Assembly: GCF_900129935.1 (NCBI RefSeq)
Contig: NZ_FQXJ01000006.1
Span: 213,053 to 277,052, forward strand
Origin: Desulfosporosinus lacus DSM 15449
GTDB taxonomy: Bacteria > Bacillota > Desulfitobacteriia > Desulfitobacteriales > Desulfitobacteriaceae
DNA length: 64,000 nt
Direction: 5' to 3'
This document shows positions 1 through 9,382 of this stretch, piece after piece. The notes below the pieces were generated by a model. The model was given only the letters and a program-made list of their open reading frames with translations, did not search any database and was not told where the DNA came from. The position numbers were made by a program, and so were the translations under genes. Position 1 is the stretch's first letter. Each line of letters begins with the position of its first letter.

Positions 1-665
1 GTGATCTGACAATAGGGCCCAGCCGTTATATAGCTTCCGCCCTGAGCAGCGACGAAGTGGGTGCTATTGATTTATTACTTGTATCCCACGCTCATACAGA
101 CCATTTCGATTATCCAACCTTACGGAAGTTTCAATCACCAAATACCTCTGTTGTTACCGCGAAAAATACCTCACCCTTGTGGAAGGGGATGAAGTTTAAA
201 TCCATCGAAGAAATGCATTGGCAAGACAGTAAGTCTTTAGCTGGAGTCGCAGTTAAGGCTATCGAGGGTAAACACTGGGGAGCCCGGATACCTTGGAAAA
301 AAGGTATGGAAGCGAATAGTCTCCTCTTATCTAAAAATGGTATTAATATATTTTTCGGAGCGGACACAGGCTACACTGAACTCATTCAACAACAACTGAG
401 TGGGGTACCGATTGACATAGCTATAATGGGTATTGGAGCCTACTCGCCAAAGTCCTTTGAAGCTAAACATGCTACTCCTGAACAGGCCTGGAAAATGGCC
501 GAGGAAATGTCGGCGAAATGGATTATCCCCATGCATTGGGGAGCTTTTAACCTATCCAGAGAGCCCATGGATGAACCCATTACCCGTTTCCGTCAAGCGG
601 CATCCGGCCAAATAGAAAAGGTTGCCATCCAAGAAACAGGTGTAACCTGGATATTACCACGTTAG
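1..665 (+). CDS. MBL-fold metal-dependent hydrolase, 5' end outside window
   Basis: The reading frame is open from base 3, so the gene begins before the window and the GTG at 57 is probably not its start. The visible part has the metallo-beta-lactamase signature HAHTDHFD, a later GADTGY segment and a PMHWGAFNL segment, which supply the metal-binding His and Asp residues. This arrangement is like the UlaG/NAPE-phospholipase D-like branch of the fold, a cytoplasmic hydrolase family whose substrates vary. The substrate cannot be told from sequence. A hairpin terminator follows directly. Confidence 0.8.
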   Translation, partial: DLTIGPSRYIASALSSDEVGAIDLLLVSHAHTDHFDYPTLRKFQSPNTSVVTAKNTSPLWKGMKFKSIEEMHWQDSKSLAGVAVKAIEGKHWGARIPWKKGMEANSLLLSKNGINIFFGADTGYTELIQQQLSGVPIDIAIMGIGAYSPKSFEAKHATPEQAWKMAEEMSAKWIIPMHWGAFNLSREPMDEPITRFRQAASGQIEKVAIQETGVTWILPR

Positions 666-684
666 TACATACAAGACAGCACAA

Positions 685-729
685 GCGTCCTCACTCCACT
701 TTGATAGTGGAAAGGGGACGCCTTTTTGT
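685..729 (+). terminator. Rho-independent terminator after the MBL-fold gene
   Basis: GCGTCC (685-690) pairs with GGACGC (716-721) around an inner CACT/AGTG pairing, and a T-rich run follows at 723-730. It sits about 20 bases after the stop codon. Confidence 0.7.
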
Positions 730-781
730 TGTAACCGCTTGGAATTTAGAACTGAGTTTTCACGCACTCCTTAGTTACTGA

Positions 782-2476
782 TTAGAGCTTTGAATCCTCT
801 ACTCCATTAAGCCAGTTTTCAATGACCTTTACCACAGAGGAGATGCAACCATCTTGAAACGGTGAAACCAAATTCGCTAACTTAACGAGTTCCAAAAAGG
901 ATTGACTGCCCCCGGCCTGACAAAGCCTCAGGTAATCTGTCCAAGCGCATTCTCTATTTTCACGGGACCTTTTCCAGAACTGGAAGGCACATATTTGAGC
1001 TAAGGTATAATCTATGTAATAAAACGGATCACCAAAAATATGTCCCTGCTGATGCCAGTAACTGCCCCTTTCCAGATAGTCATTGTCTTCATAATCTCTA
1101 TGCGGCAGGTATTTTCTTTCAATCTCTCTCCAGACAGCTTTTCGATCCTGTGGAGAGGCCTCTGGGTGATCGTAGACAAAATGCTGAAATTCATCCACAC
1201 TGACCCCATAAGGGATAAACAGTAAAGCATCACTCAAATGGCTAAACTTATATTTATCCGTATCCCCTTTGAAGAAAAGTTCCATCCAAGGCCACGTGAA
1301 AAATTCCATGCTCATCGAGTGGATCTCGCATGCTTCGTATGTTGGCCAATGATATTCGGGAATTTGAAAATTTCTGTTGCAATAAACTTGAAAGGCATGT
1401 CCTGCTTCATGGGTCAAAACATCAATATCCCCTGATGTACCATTAAAATTCGAGAAGATATAGGGAACCTGATATTGACTAATATAAGTGCAATAGCCTC
1501 CCCCCGCCTTGCCCCTTTTACTTACCAAATCCATCAGTTCATTTTCCACCATAAACTCAAAAAATTCACTGGTCTCTTTTGACAATTCATTATACATACG
1601 TCGACCGTTACTCACTATCCATTCAGGATCCCCTTGAGGAGTAGCATTACCTGTTTGAAAACTGAATTTCTCATCGTAATATGGCAGAGTATCTAACCCC
1701 AGCCGTTTTCTTTGTCGTTCTCGCAACTTGCTGCCCACTGGGACAATAGACTCTTTAACCTGCTTACGGAAGTCTGCCACCATTTCTGGTGTGTAGTCTG
1801 ACCTAAGCATCCTGGCATACCCAAGTTCAATATAATTTGCAAAACCTAGCTTTTGGGCCATCCGTGTCCTGATTTTAACCAAGCCGTCATAGATTTCATC
1901 CAGCTTTACTTCATTAGCCTTAAAGAAAGCATATTTAGCCTCATTGGCACGTTTCCTCGTAGCTCGATCAGTTGATAGCTGAAAAGGAACCAACCCCGGC
2001 AAATTTCTTTCTTCCCCTTCAAACATTATCTTCGCCGAAGCAATGAGTTTGGTATATTCACTAGATAGTTTGTTTTCCTGTTGCAAATCTTCAATGATTT
2101 CTGGTTCAAAGGTTTTGATTGTTAGATCGGCTTTGACAAAAAGCTGTTTTCCCCATTTTTCTTCTAAGGCCTTTCTAAATTTAGATTTGACCAAGGACCG
2201 ATAATATCGGGAGATCAAGCCCTGATAAATCGGTGTTCCTTCGTCAAAAAAGGCCTGCTCCTCCTCGTAAAAAGGGTCCGTAGTATCAATGGTATGCCGT
2301 ATATGTACAAGTTGCTCCATTGACTCAAATTCGCTTCTTAGCTTATTAAGCGCTACCATCACAACGTCCTGTTGCTGAAAATCTTCAGCCTGATCGAACT
2401 TAATTAAAAGGTCAGAAAACTTGGTCTCTACCTCTCTTAAATCTGGCCGTATATAAGCAAACTCTTTAAATTTCAT
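782..2476 (-). CDS. M3 family oligoendopeptidase (PepF-like)
   Basis: A zinc metallopeptidase of about 564 residues that would cleave short peptides in the cytoplasm. The HEAGH zinc motif lies near residue 356 and is followed by EIHSMSMEF, which supplies the third ligand as in family M3. Length and the C-terminal YxxGHIFGDPFYYIDY region fit oligoendopeptidase F-type proteins. I prefer the ATG at 2476 over the upstream GTG at 2485, because an AGGAAGG ribosome site lies 8 bases before that ATG. It appears to be a single-gene unit. Peptide specificity is unknown. Confidence 0.88.
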   Translation of the reverse strand: MKFKEFAYIRPDLREVETKFSDLLIKFDQAEDFQQQDVVMVALNKLRSEFESMEQLVHIRHTIDTTDPFYEEEQAFFDEGTPIYQGLISRYYRSLVKSKFRKALEEKWGKQLFVKADLTIKTFEPEIIEDLQQENKLSSEYTKLIASAKIMFEGEERNLPGLVPFQLSTDRATRKRANEAKYAFFKANEVKLDEIYDGLVKIRTRMAQKLGFANYIELGYARMLRSDYTPEMVADFRKQVKESIVPVGSKLRERQRKRLGLDTLPYYDEKFSFQTGNATPQGDPEWIVSNGRRMYNELSKETSEFFEFMVENELMDLVSKRGKAGGGYCTYISQYQVPYIFSNFNGTSGDIDVLTHEAGHAFQVYCNRNFQIPEYHWPTYEACEIHSMSMEFFTWPWMELFFKGDTDKYKFSHLSDALLFIPYGVSVDEFQHFVYDHPEASPQDRKAVWREIERKYLPHRDYEDNDYLERGSYWHQQGHIFGDPFYYIDYTLAQICAFQFWKRSRENRECAWTDYLRLCQAGGSQSFLELVKLANLVSPFQDGCISSVVKVIENWLNGVEDSKL

Positions 2477-2562
2477 GGTATTCACCTTCCTTATGTCTGA
2501 TTCTACCTTTATTATTTCACAGATTCAAATTTACAAGTACAAAAGTCTTAGTAATAGTTTAA

Positions 2563-2591
2563 GCCGGGAAACTAAGAGTTTTTCCCCGGCT
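2563..2591 (-). terminator. Hairpin terminator after the monooxygenase gene
   Basis: On the minus strand AGCCGGG(G)AAA pairs with TTTCCCGGCT about 40 bases after the stop at 2628. The following T run is short, so terminator function is probable rather than certain. Confidence 0.5.
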
Positions 2592-2627
2592 AATGTTTGC
2601 AGCGTGACTATGACTATATGGTTTTGT

Positions 2628-2915
2628 TTAAATAACTAATGTACATACGCTAAGTTCCATTTCCTTTTCTTGAAGTTCAGCTATCTTAGGCATTGCTTCC
2701 TGAAAATGTTTTGAGTTCATATGTCTTTGCAACGCTTCATTGCTTTCCCAGTCTTCAACAAAACTTAGCATCTTTTTATTTTTAACATCCTGAAACAACT
2801 GATAACTAAGACATCCATCTTCCTTTCTGGTTTCTGCAACCAATTCAGGAATGATGCTCTTTAATTCTTCAATCTTGTCCTCTTTAATCGTTAGCTTAGC
2901 AATAACTTTAATCAT
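2628..2915 (-). CDS. Antibiotic biosynthesis monooxygenase (ABM) family small protein
   Basis: A 95-residue dimeric ferredoxin-like fold protein of the ABM/YgiN type. It has the usual N-terminal beta strand, the ETRKEDGCLSYQLF segment and the SFVEDWESNEALQRHMNSKHF segment that typify the family. Members include quinol monooxygenases, haem-degrading enzymes and many of unknown role, so the substrate is not assigned. It is flanked by unrelated genes and looks monocistronic. Confidence 0.8.
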   Translation of the reverse strand: MIKVIAKLTIKEDKIEELKSIIPELVAETRKEDGCLSYQLFQDVKNKKMLSFVEDWESNEALQRHMNSKHFQEAMPKIAELQEKEMELSVCTLVI

Positions 2916-3022
2916 ATTCTTACCCCCTCATTACTTTAAGATTACATAGTTTCAATTATACCATTTTTAACCTATAATGGGATTAATATAATAATTTTTC
3001 ACAATATTTTATAAAGACACTA

Positions 3023-3976
3023 TTATGTATTAAACCATCCTTTGCGTTTAAACCACAGGAACATAGATATACCGATACCGATCATTACTCCTAAAACTAT
3101 GAAATAACCGTATTTCCAATTCAATTCCGGCATATTTTCAAAGTTCATGCCGTAAATTCCGGCTACAAAGTTTAACGGAATAAAAATGGTGGTTATCACC
3201 GTCAATACCATCATATTTTTATTCATCCAATTTGAGTTCATCGACAAATAACTGTCACGCAGGTCAGAAGTTATTTCTCGGTTTGATTCAATCATATCCG
3301 TTAGTTTTAATAAGTGATCATGAATATCTGAAAAATACAGTTTATGCTCTTTGAAGCTGGGGAGTCGCTCAGAATTTAATATTCTATACAACAAGTCTCT
3401 CATCGAAGTTACGATTCTTCGTAATTTCAGTAAATCTCCTCTTATTTGAAATACATCATCTAATAATTTATGGCTGGATTTATTATCCAGATTTGAGTCT
3501 ATTCTATCTAATTTATCCTCTATCTCATAAACAGCCGGGAAATACTGATCTACTATTTTATCAAGAATTTGATATACTGCGAATGAGGGCCCTTTTTCCC
3601 AATTGCTTCGTTCTCCAGTCACTCGTTCCCAAGCTTCATCTATTTCTGTCAAGCTTTCTGTGTGGAAGGATATAATATAATTTTGGTCAACAAATAAGGA
3701 TATTTCCGTTGGGCCAAGAGTATCACTTTTTAAAGCATTAAGAATAAAAAAGCTGTATCCCTCATAATAGTCTAATTTTGGTTTGTTTAATGAGTAAATA
3801 CTGTCCTCAATAGACAAAGGATGAAAATTAAAGTACTTGCGTAACCAGTCTATTTCAGGTTCACTCGGATTATCAAAATCAACCCAATACCATTGAAAGT
3901 CATTTTCACTTAAACTATCTAAATTGAAGTTAAAAGAAGCGTCTGAGTCCTTCTTAAATCCGAAGGTTCGAATCAA
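3023..3976 (-). CDS. corA: CorA-type magnesium/cobalt transporter
   Basis: A 317-residue membrane channel for Mg2+ and other divalent cations. The long N-terminal cytoplasmic domain is followed by two C-terminal membrane helices. The first ends in the diagnostic YGMN motif (GIYGMNFENMPEL, near residue 277), and positive residues (FKRKGW) follow the second. The start is TTG at 3976, preceded by a GGGGGAC ribosome site. The gene is divergent from the DUF975 gene across a 298-bp gap in which I recognise no definite promoter. Confidence 0.9.
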   Translation of the reverse strand: MIRTFGFKKDSDASFNFNLDSLSENDFQWYWVDFDNPSEPEIDWLRKYFNFHPLSIEDSIYSLNKPKLDYYEGYSFFILNALKSDTLGPTEISLFVDQNYIISFHTESLTEIDEAWERVTGERSNWEKGPSFAVYQILDKIVDQYFPAVYEIEDKLDRIDSNLDNKSSHKLLDDVFQIRGDLLKLRRIVTSMRDLLYRILNSERLPSFKEHKLYFSDIHDHLLKLTDMIESNREITSDLRDSYLSMNSNWMNKNMMVLTVITTIFIPLNFVAGIYGMNFENMPELNWKYGYFIVLGVMIGIGISMFLWFKRKGWFNT

Positions 3977-4274
3977 AATAACTGTCCCCCTGTCTTTTGT
4001 CTCTACTCTTATCTTAGCTATTATCTGTATCTTTACTCATTGCCTGAACACTTATTTATACTAAAACTTGTTCAGATTGACTTTTGCCTTTGTCCTGCAG
4101 TTAATCTTGGTCCTCAAAGATTTAGTTGCGTAACCGATTGAGCAGACCTCGCATACTTAATAAAAGGTTTGTATAGTGAGCCTTATATAATAATAGACCA
4201 TTTTTGAATGAAATTCTAATAATATCTGCTTAAAGCTCTGCCTATCAATCAGGCAAGATGAAAGGAGACTAAAC

Positions 4275-4934
4275 ATGCCTCAAGAAAGCTATGATCTGAA
4301 GCTTAGGGCGAGGGAACAGTTAAAGGACAGATGGCTTCAAGCCGGAATTGTGAGTTTTATTGCCTGGCTACTCACAATTGCTTTTACAGAAGGAAATGTA
4401 AATGCGATACATTCCGTTCAATTTATTTGGCTTAATGGAGAACTCATTAGTGTTCCTTATACAAGCACCTTGACGCGCTTAGCTGATTTATTAAGCTTCA
4501 TTTTGATCGGACCAATAACACTCGGGGTATCAGGCTATTTTCTCAAGTTAGTAAGGCAAGAAGGACCGATCATTGAGGATATGTTTGGAGGGTTTAAGTT
4601 TTTCCTAAAAGCCTTTGTTCTGGATCTCCTCATGACAATTTTCATTATTTTGTGGAGTCTTCTTCTTATCATTCCGGGAATTATTGCTGCTTTACGATAT
4701 TCCATGGCCTACTATATTATGATAGATAACCCTCAGCTAAGTGCCTTTGAGGCATTAAACCAAAGTAAACTCATGATGGTTGGCTTTAAATCTGAACTGT
4801 TTAAGTTTTGGTTAAGTTACCTAGGCTGGTTTCTATTGGGCGTAATAACTTTAGGGATAGCATTTTTATGGGTTACTCCCTACTACGAGACAGCCAAGGC
4901 AAACTTCTATCAAGACTTGAAAGATCATCTCTAA
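4275..4934 (+). CDS. DUF975 family integral membrane protein
   Basis: A 219-residue protein that begins with a short amphipathic region (LKLRAREQLKDRW) and then has several hydrophobic segments, including a stretch with LLLIIPGIIAALRYSMAYYI. This matches the DUF975 family of Firmicutes membrane proteins, whose function is unknown. An AAAGGAG site lies just before the ATG. A second open frame overlapping its 3' end (4808-5059) has no family features and is treated as a shadow. Confidence 0.78.
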   Translation: MPQESYDLKLRAREQLKDRWLQAGIVSFIAWLLTIAFTEGNVNAIHSVQFIWLNGELISVPYTSTLTRLADLLSFILIGPITLGVSGYFLKLVRQEGPIIEDMFGGFKFFLKAFVLDLLMTIFIILWSLLLIIPGIIAALRYSMAYYIMIDNPQLSAFEALNQSKLMMVGFKSELFKFWLSYLGWFLLGVITLGIAFLWVTPYYETAKANFYQDLKDHL

Positions 4935-5049
4935 GGTTTCGCGAAGCTACTCACTGCCCAATAATTGCATTTCTTTTAGCCTTAGTTTTCAGCATGATAT
5001 GTTTAGTCTTAAACCACTTCCAAGAGAATCGAGAATATCGGAAATCGCA

Positions 5050-5085
5050 AAAACGCTGATAAAAGATCATCTTTTTCAGCGTTTT
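5050..5085. terminator. Bidirectional terminator-like hairpin
   Basis: AAAACGCTGA (5050-5059) and TCAGCGTTTT (5076-5085) form a 10-bp stem that ends in a T-rich arm on either strand. It lies about 115 bases after the DUF975 gene. Confidence 0.6.
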
Positions 5086-5211
5086 ATTCGTAAGTAGGGC
5101 TTGCTAATTTATCGAAAAGTCAAGACTTTGCAAGGGTTTACAGGTAGTTTCTTAATATGTGCATGAAAAAACTGCCTTTGGCGTCAAAAACCGTGTACAT
5201 GGAGTTAAAAT

Positions 5212-5237
5212 CAAATGGTGCATCGATGCACCATTTG
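5212..5237. repeat. 26-bp perfect palindrome inside the insertion element
   Basis: Two 13-base arms, CAAATGGTGCATC and its reverse complement, meet with no loop. It lies directly beyond the 3' end of the DUF3102 relic. Confidence 0.8.
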
Positions 5238-5257
5238 GCCTCTCTTCCCCGACGGGG

Positions 5258-5442
5258 GGAGTAACTCACTGATTCAATCAGCCATTTGAGCCATTCCCCA
5301 TGGGGTACCAGCTCTTTGGTTTCCGTCAAACAACCTCCGATCCCAACGGCGTTCTAAGCAGCATTTTGCTGCTTTGTTCCTTGACAAAGTTAACCTCGGA
5401 GGGGATTTGCTCAGGCGTCCTGTTGGAAATTTCCCTCCTCAT
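5258..5442 (-). pseudogene. Frameshifted DUF3102-family gene fragment
   Basis: From ATG 5442 the minus strand reads MRREISNRTPEQI... to KEQSSKMLL, ending near 5356. A shift of frame then continues as NAVGIGGCLTETKELVPHGEW... to ESVSYS, ending near 5258. Joined, the two parts follow the usual DUF3102 order: an RTPEQI-like start, KEQ..KMLL, an IEIGRRL-like segment, TEAKELVPHGEW, then ESVSYS. The rest of the family's length is missing and unrelated sequence follows. DUF3102 proteins are often linked to phage or plasmid-like DNA. The relic lies wholly inside the inverted-repeat element. Confidence 0.6.
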
Positions 5443-5682
5443 ACCGGCTGCCAATCCCTTTATGGAATGTCTTTTCAGATCCCGCTATAGGATATGCCGA
5501 GCCCCATACAAGCGTGAGGGCTATAGCGCCAATCCACCCTTGTCGGATTGCCCAAAGTCTGGGTTGGATATTAAGGCGGAAAATCGTAATATTCTGGTTG
5601 CCTAAGAGAAAAAAGGGTTGGTTAGCAAGCCCTAAGTAACAGACAGTGAATAAATATTGGTTGGATCAGTAAATCCTAACAA

Positions 5683-5979
5683 CTACTGCGAAGGTTTTTG
5701 GGGTATCAGTACGTTTACACCTGATTGATCATGACAACTCTGACAATAAACTTCGCCGCCCAAACCTTTCTTTTCATGACATTCATAGCACTGTTTCCAA
5801 GGTTGCTGGTTATTCATGACAGCATACCCGTGTCCTTTGGGGCCATGAATCCAAGTTTCTTCCGGCACCGATGAATGTGGATTCGATGGATCGCTATTTT
5901 GTGACGCATAGAGCACAGCTATCAAGGCTGCTATTAGGCCTAACGTAATAAGAGTTCTCACGACCCTTTTAGATTTCAT
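5683..5979 (-). CDS. Small membrane-anchored dihaem c-type cytochrome
   Basis: A 98-residue protein with an N-terminal uncleaved signal or anchor (VRTLITLGLIAALIAVLYA) and two CxxCH haem-binding motifs, CYECH and CQSCH, near residues 64 and 80. It should sit on the outer face of the membrane and carry two covalent haems. It is the last gene of the haem and cytochrome c assembly operon, about 70 bases after hemL, so it is a natural client of ResB/CcsA made in the same transcript. Its electron partner is not known, and it resembles no named cytochrome closely enough to give a symbol. Confidence 0.75.
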   Translation of the reverse strand: MKSKRVVRTLITLGLIAALIAVLYASQNSDPSNPHSSVPEETWIHGPKGHGYAVMNNQQPWKQCYECHEKKGLGGEVYCQSCHDQSGVNVLIPQKPSQ

Positions 5980-6050
5980 GCAGAAGACACCTCTCTGATA
6001 AGGTTACCATAAATAACCCAGTTTACCCCTCTGTTCTCTTTCAGGACTTC

Positions 6051-7343
6051 TTACGAGAGAGTTTTAAGGACGATCCGAGCTTGCTCTAAGGTTTGGTCTA
6101 TGTCTGAGTCTGTATGTGCCATTGATAAAAAGACTGCTTCAAATTGACTGGGAGCTAAGTAAATGCCACGCTCTAACATTCCCCTGAAGAACTTAGCAAA
6201 CCGTTCTACATCTGATGTACAGGCGCTGGCATAATCTTTGACCGGTATATTTGTAAAAAACGCGGAAAACATGGCACCAACGGCATTGGTCCAAATAGGA
6301 AGTCCGGCTTCTTGCGCAAGCTGTTTTAAACCTTCAGCAAGCCGAGTCGTCTTGGCTTGTAAATTTTGATATGTACCTGGTTGTTGAAGTAATTTTAACG
6401 TTGCTAAACCGGCGTTCATCGCCAAGGGATTACCCGACAAAGTACCCGCTTGATAAATTGGTCCGCTAGGGGATATCTGGGCCATGTATTGACGCTTTCC
6501 ACCATAAGCGCCAACCGGAAGTCCCCCGCCAATGACTTTGCCCAGACAGGTCAAATCCGGATCTATCCCATAATGGGCCTGGGCCCCTCCATAACTTACT
6601 CTGAAACCAGTCATTACTTCATCAAAGATAAGTAAAGCACCATACTCTTCTGTTAGACGTCGAACCCCTTGTAAAAACTCTCCCTCAGGTAAAACTACAC
6701 CCATGTTTCCTGCAACTGGTTCTAAGATTACACAAGCAATCTCTTCCCCTTCGCGTTTAAAGATTTCTCTTAACCCTTCAAGATCATTAAACTGAGCAGA
6801 GATTGTGGTGGCTGCCGTTTGGGCCGGAACTCCTGGAGAGGTTGGAACACCAAAGGTAAGAGCCCCACTCCCGGCCTTAATCAGAAGTTGGTCAGCATGA
6901 CCATGATAGCAACCCTCAAATTTAACGATTTTGGCCCTGCCAGTCACCCCTCGAGCCAGACGTAAGGCACTCATGGTCGCTTCCGTTCCGGAATTGACCA
7001 TGCGTATCATCTCCATAGAAGGATAAGCTTTCAAGACTTCCTCTGCTAATACAGTTTCGACTTCGGTAGGTGCACCGTAACTCGTTCCGCGCTCGGCTAC
7101 TCGCTTAATCGCAGCCACAACATCCGGATGAGCATGTCCAACAATCAATGGGCCCCAAGAACCGACAAAATCAAGATATTGATTACCGTCAATATCCCAG
7201 ATATGGGCTCCCTGTCCCCGATCTATAAATACAGGGTCACGACCTACGGATTTGAAGGCCCTAACCGGCGAATTTACTCCTCCGGGAATAACAACCTGGG
7301 CCCTGGCAAACGCTTGTCGGCTTTTTTCATCTACAAAACCCAA
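6051..7343 (-). CDS. hemL: Glutamate-1-semialdehyde 2,1-aminomutase
   Basis: A PLP enzyme that turns glutamate-1-semialdehyde into 5-aminolevulinate, the second step of the C5 haem pathway begun by HemA in the same operon. At 430 residues it is full length. It has the N-terminal [13 protein letters not shown] signature, [24 protein letters not shown], and the PLP-lysine segment [17 protein letters not shown] near residue 268. The start is TTG, with AAAGGGG upstream in the 17-bp gap after ahbAB. Confidence 0.96.
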   Translation of the reverse strand: MGFVDEKSRQAFARAQVVIPGGVNSPVRAFKSVGRDPVFIDRGQGAHIWDIDGNQYLDFVGSWGPLIVGHAHPDVVAAIKRVAERGTSYGAPTEVETVLAEEVLKAYPSMEMIRMVNSGTEATMSALRLARGVTGRAKIVKFEGCYHGHADQLLIKAGSGALTFGVPTSPGVPAQTAATTISAQFNDLEGLREIFKREGEEIACVILEPVAGNMGVVLPEGEFLQGVRRLTEEYGALLIFDEVMTGFRVSYGGAQAHYGIDPDLTCLGKVIGGGLPVGAYGGKRQYMAQISPSGPIYQAGTLSGNPLAMNAGLATLKLLQQPGTYQNLQAKTTRLAEGLKQLAQEAGLPIWTNAVGAMFSAFFTNIPVKDYASACTSDVERFAKFFRGMLERGIYLAPSQFEAVFLSMAHTDSDIDQTLEQARIVLKTLS

Positions 7344-7360
7344 TATTTTGCAGCCCCTTT

Positions 7361-8383
7361 CTAATCAGCCTCTTCTTCTAGAAAATATTGCATACTGCTC
7401 TTTTTTAATTCAGCAACACTAAAGAGCATAGAATATGTCTTTACCCCAGTTGCCAGCGAAATTCTCTTCATAATGTCTTCACAATCCTCCGCAGAGCGAC
7501 CATGTATCATGGTAAAGATGTTATAGGGCCAATCAGGAAGAGTTGGCCGCTGGTAACAATGGCTAACTTCCTTAAAGCGTGCCATGATTTGCCCGACCTT
7601 ATCCGCCTCTTCTTGATCAACCTGCCAAACCCCCATGGCATTGGCTACGAAGCCTGCTTTTTGATGACGAAGAACTGCACCAAAACGCCGCAGAATTTTT
7701 ACTTCTAACAAACGATTTGCAACAGAAATAACCTTGTCAGTAGGCCAATGGATACTTTCGGCCAGGACTGTAAATGGAGTTGGGGAATCCGGCAGATTAC
7801 CCTGAATTACTCGAATTAGGACAATCTCATCATTCGTTAATTCATAAGGAGGGACTTCCTCCTTATGCGCTCCGCGCAATACATCATCCCCAGAAGTATT
7901 CTGGCCTTCTTCGCGTTCCATATCGTCAATAGACTGATCAAAATCGAAATTCACATTGATTTTAAAAACGCGGGAGGCCGGAAGGGTAAAGATGTCGGTT
8001 AATCCCATCACTTCATGGATGTTTTGAAGGATGCTTTCTGCGACAGAGTGTGAGCGAGCTATTAGAGTAAACCAAACATTATAGGCGTGATCACGAATAT
8101 AATTGTGTGTCACCCCGGAAATTCCGTCAAGGAGTTCAGCCAAAACAGGGATTTTCTCTTCAGGGATCTTACCGGCACATAATGTACTGTAATACCCTAA
8201 ACGGCGAGAATCAAAAACCCCGCCTAAGCGACGAATAATCCCATCCTGTCTAAGTTGTTGAATTCGGATAAAGGCGTCAGTTTCATCTATTCCAACTGCT
8301 TCCCCTAAGATTCGATAGGGATATTCGGCTATCGGAAAATCATTTTGGATGGCATTCAGTAAGGAGCGATCGGTTGCATCCAT
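7361..8383 (-). CDS. ahbAB: Fused sirohaem decarboxylase AhbA-AhbB
   Basis: About 340 residues made of two tandem Lrp/AsnC-like halves. The first begins [18 protein letters not shown] and carries [14 protein letters not shown]. The second begins [17 protein letters not shown] and carries [14 protein letters not shown]. In the sirohaem route AhbA and AhbB form a complex that removes two carboxyl groups from sirohaem to give 12,18-didecarboxysirohaem; in Desulfovibrio they are separate genes. The open frame extends upstream to 8590, but the ATG at 8383 has an AAGGAAGGGGG site and follows the ahbD stop by one base, so it is the likely start. Confidence 0.88.
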   Translation of the reverse strand: MDATDRSLLNAIQNDFPIAEYPYRILGEAVGIDETDAFIRIQQLRQDGIIRRLGGVFDSRRLGYYSTLCAGKIPEEKIPVLAELLDGISGVTHNYIRDHAYNVWFTLIARSHSVAESILQNIHEVMGLTDIFTLPASRVFKINVNFDFDQSIDDMEREEGQNTSGDDVLRGAHKEEVPPYELTNDEIVLIRVIQGNLPDSPTPFTVLAESIHWPTDKVISVANRLLEVKILRRFGAVLRHQKAGFVANAMGVWQVDQEEADKVGQIMARFKEVSHCYQRPTLPDWPYNIFTMIHGRSAEDCEDIMKRISLATGVKTYSMLFSVAELKKSSMQYFLEEEAD

Positions 8384-8384
8384 A

Positions 8385-9380
8385 CTAAACCCCCTTCCTT
8401 CCGTGGTATAAGCACCACGGCTCCTCGGCCATGTAATCCCCTTCGTTATAATAGGCAGCACGTGCACGGCAACCGCCACAAGCACGTTTATACTGACATG
8501 ATCCACAGCCGCCTTTATAATCAAGGGTACGCAAGGTCTGCAATACTTCGTTATTACGCCAAATTTCATCAAAGGGAGTCTCTCTGACATCCCCTAGCGG
8601 AATATTTAAATAAGCACAGGGTTGGACTTGGCCCTTTGGTCCAATGATGCAATAAGCCGTACCCGCTAAACAACCGCGGCTAAAGCGCATATCAATCCCC
8701 ATTTGTTTGGCAATTCTCATAAACTGAGGGGCACATGTAGGTTTTAATTCGATATCGACGGTCTGCTGTTTTTTCATAATTCGAGTTAAGATATCTTCGT
8801 AGGCCTCAGCCCTTAAGGACTCTTCCTCGATGGACACAGCTCTCCCTGTCGGTACGAGGAAAAAGAAATGGTGAGCTACTGCGCCCATTTCTACAGCAAA
8901 ATCCGTGATGGCTTCCACCTCGTGTGCATTCCAATCCATAACTGTGGTATGAATCTGGAATGGGAGTCCGACTTCGCGGCAATTTTTCATCCCGCGCACT
9001 GCCCCGTCCCAGGCGTCCGGAAATTTTCGGAATTTATCATGTTTTGCTTTGTCAAGAGAGTCTAGTGATATACCCATTCCCATGGCACCGGCCTCTTTAA
9101 GTTGACGCGCTAACTCTAAGGTAATTAGAGTTCCATTCGTTCCGAAAACAGGTCGCAATCCAAGTGAGGTGGCATAGGCCACCAGTTCAACAATATCCGG
9201 TCTTAATAAAGGCTCTCCCCCACTAAAAATCATAATCTTGAACCCCGCTTTAGCAATTTGCTCCAGCAAAGTCCTTGCCTCAGATGTGCTGAGTTCATCT
9301 TCTGCTTTACAACCTGCATCACGATAGCAATGATCACAAAACATATTGCAATCATTTGTCGTATTCCAAGAAACAATCAT
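8385..9380 (-). CDS. ahbD: Radical SAM haem synthase AhbD (NirJ2-type)
   Basis: A 331-residue radical SAM protein with the cluster motif C11-x3-C15-x2-C18 (CNMFCDHC), SGGEPLLRPD, and a C-terminal cysteine-rich SPASM-type domain (CGSCQYKRACGGCRARAAY). In the Ahb pathway the last step, decarboxylation of two propionates of Fe-coproporphyrin III to vinyls, is done by AhbD. I assign this gene to that step because the other radical SAM in the operon has the AhbC/NirJ1 N-terminus. Which of the two does which step is inferred from family resemblance. It is translationally coupled to ahbAB. Confidence 0.8.
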   Translation of the reverse strand: MIVSWNTTNDCNMFCDHCYRDAGCKAEDELSTSEARTLLEQIAKAGFKIMIFSGGEPLLRPDIVELVAYATSLGLRPVFGTNGTLITLELARQLKEAGAMGMGISLDSLDKAKHDKFRKFPDAWDGAVRGMKNCREVGLPFQIHTTVMDWNAHEVEAITDFAVEMGAVAHHFFFLVPTGRAVSIEEESLRAEAYEDILTRIMKKQQTVDIELKPTCAPQFMRIAKQMGIDMRFSRGCLAGTAYCIIGPKGQVQPCAYLNIPLGDVRETPFDEIWRNNEVLQTLRTLDYKGGCGSCQYKRACGGCRARAAYYNEGDYMAEEPWCLYHGRKGV

Positions 9381-9382
9381 GC

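Larger units (their letters stand above)
5097..5632. mobile_element. 536-bp MITE-like element with inverted ends and direct-repeat flanks
   Basis: The ends are GGGCTTGCTAA (5097-5107) and TTAGCAAGCCC (5622-5632), a perfect 11-bp inverted repeat. The same hexamer TAAGTA abuts both outer edges (5091-5096 and 5633-5638), as a target-site duplication would. There is no intact transposase inside. The interior holds a frameshifted DUF3102 relic and a 26-bp perfect palindrome. I read it as a small non-autonomous insertion or the remains of a larger one. The family is not identified. Confidence 0.6.

Noticed and set aside
4808-5059. 83-codon open frame overlapping the end of the DUF975 gene
   Set aside because: It is out of frame with a good gene, has no ribosome site and runs into a terminator hairpin.
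5300-5605. 101-codon plus-strand open frame in the small insertion element
   Set aside because: It is the antisense of the DUF3102 relic and has no family features.
8384-8590. 69-residue N-terminal extension of AhbAB in the open frame
   Set aside because: It is antisense-like text overlapping ahbD, and a strong ribosome site marks the internal ATG at 8383.
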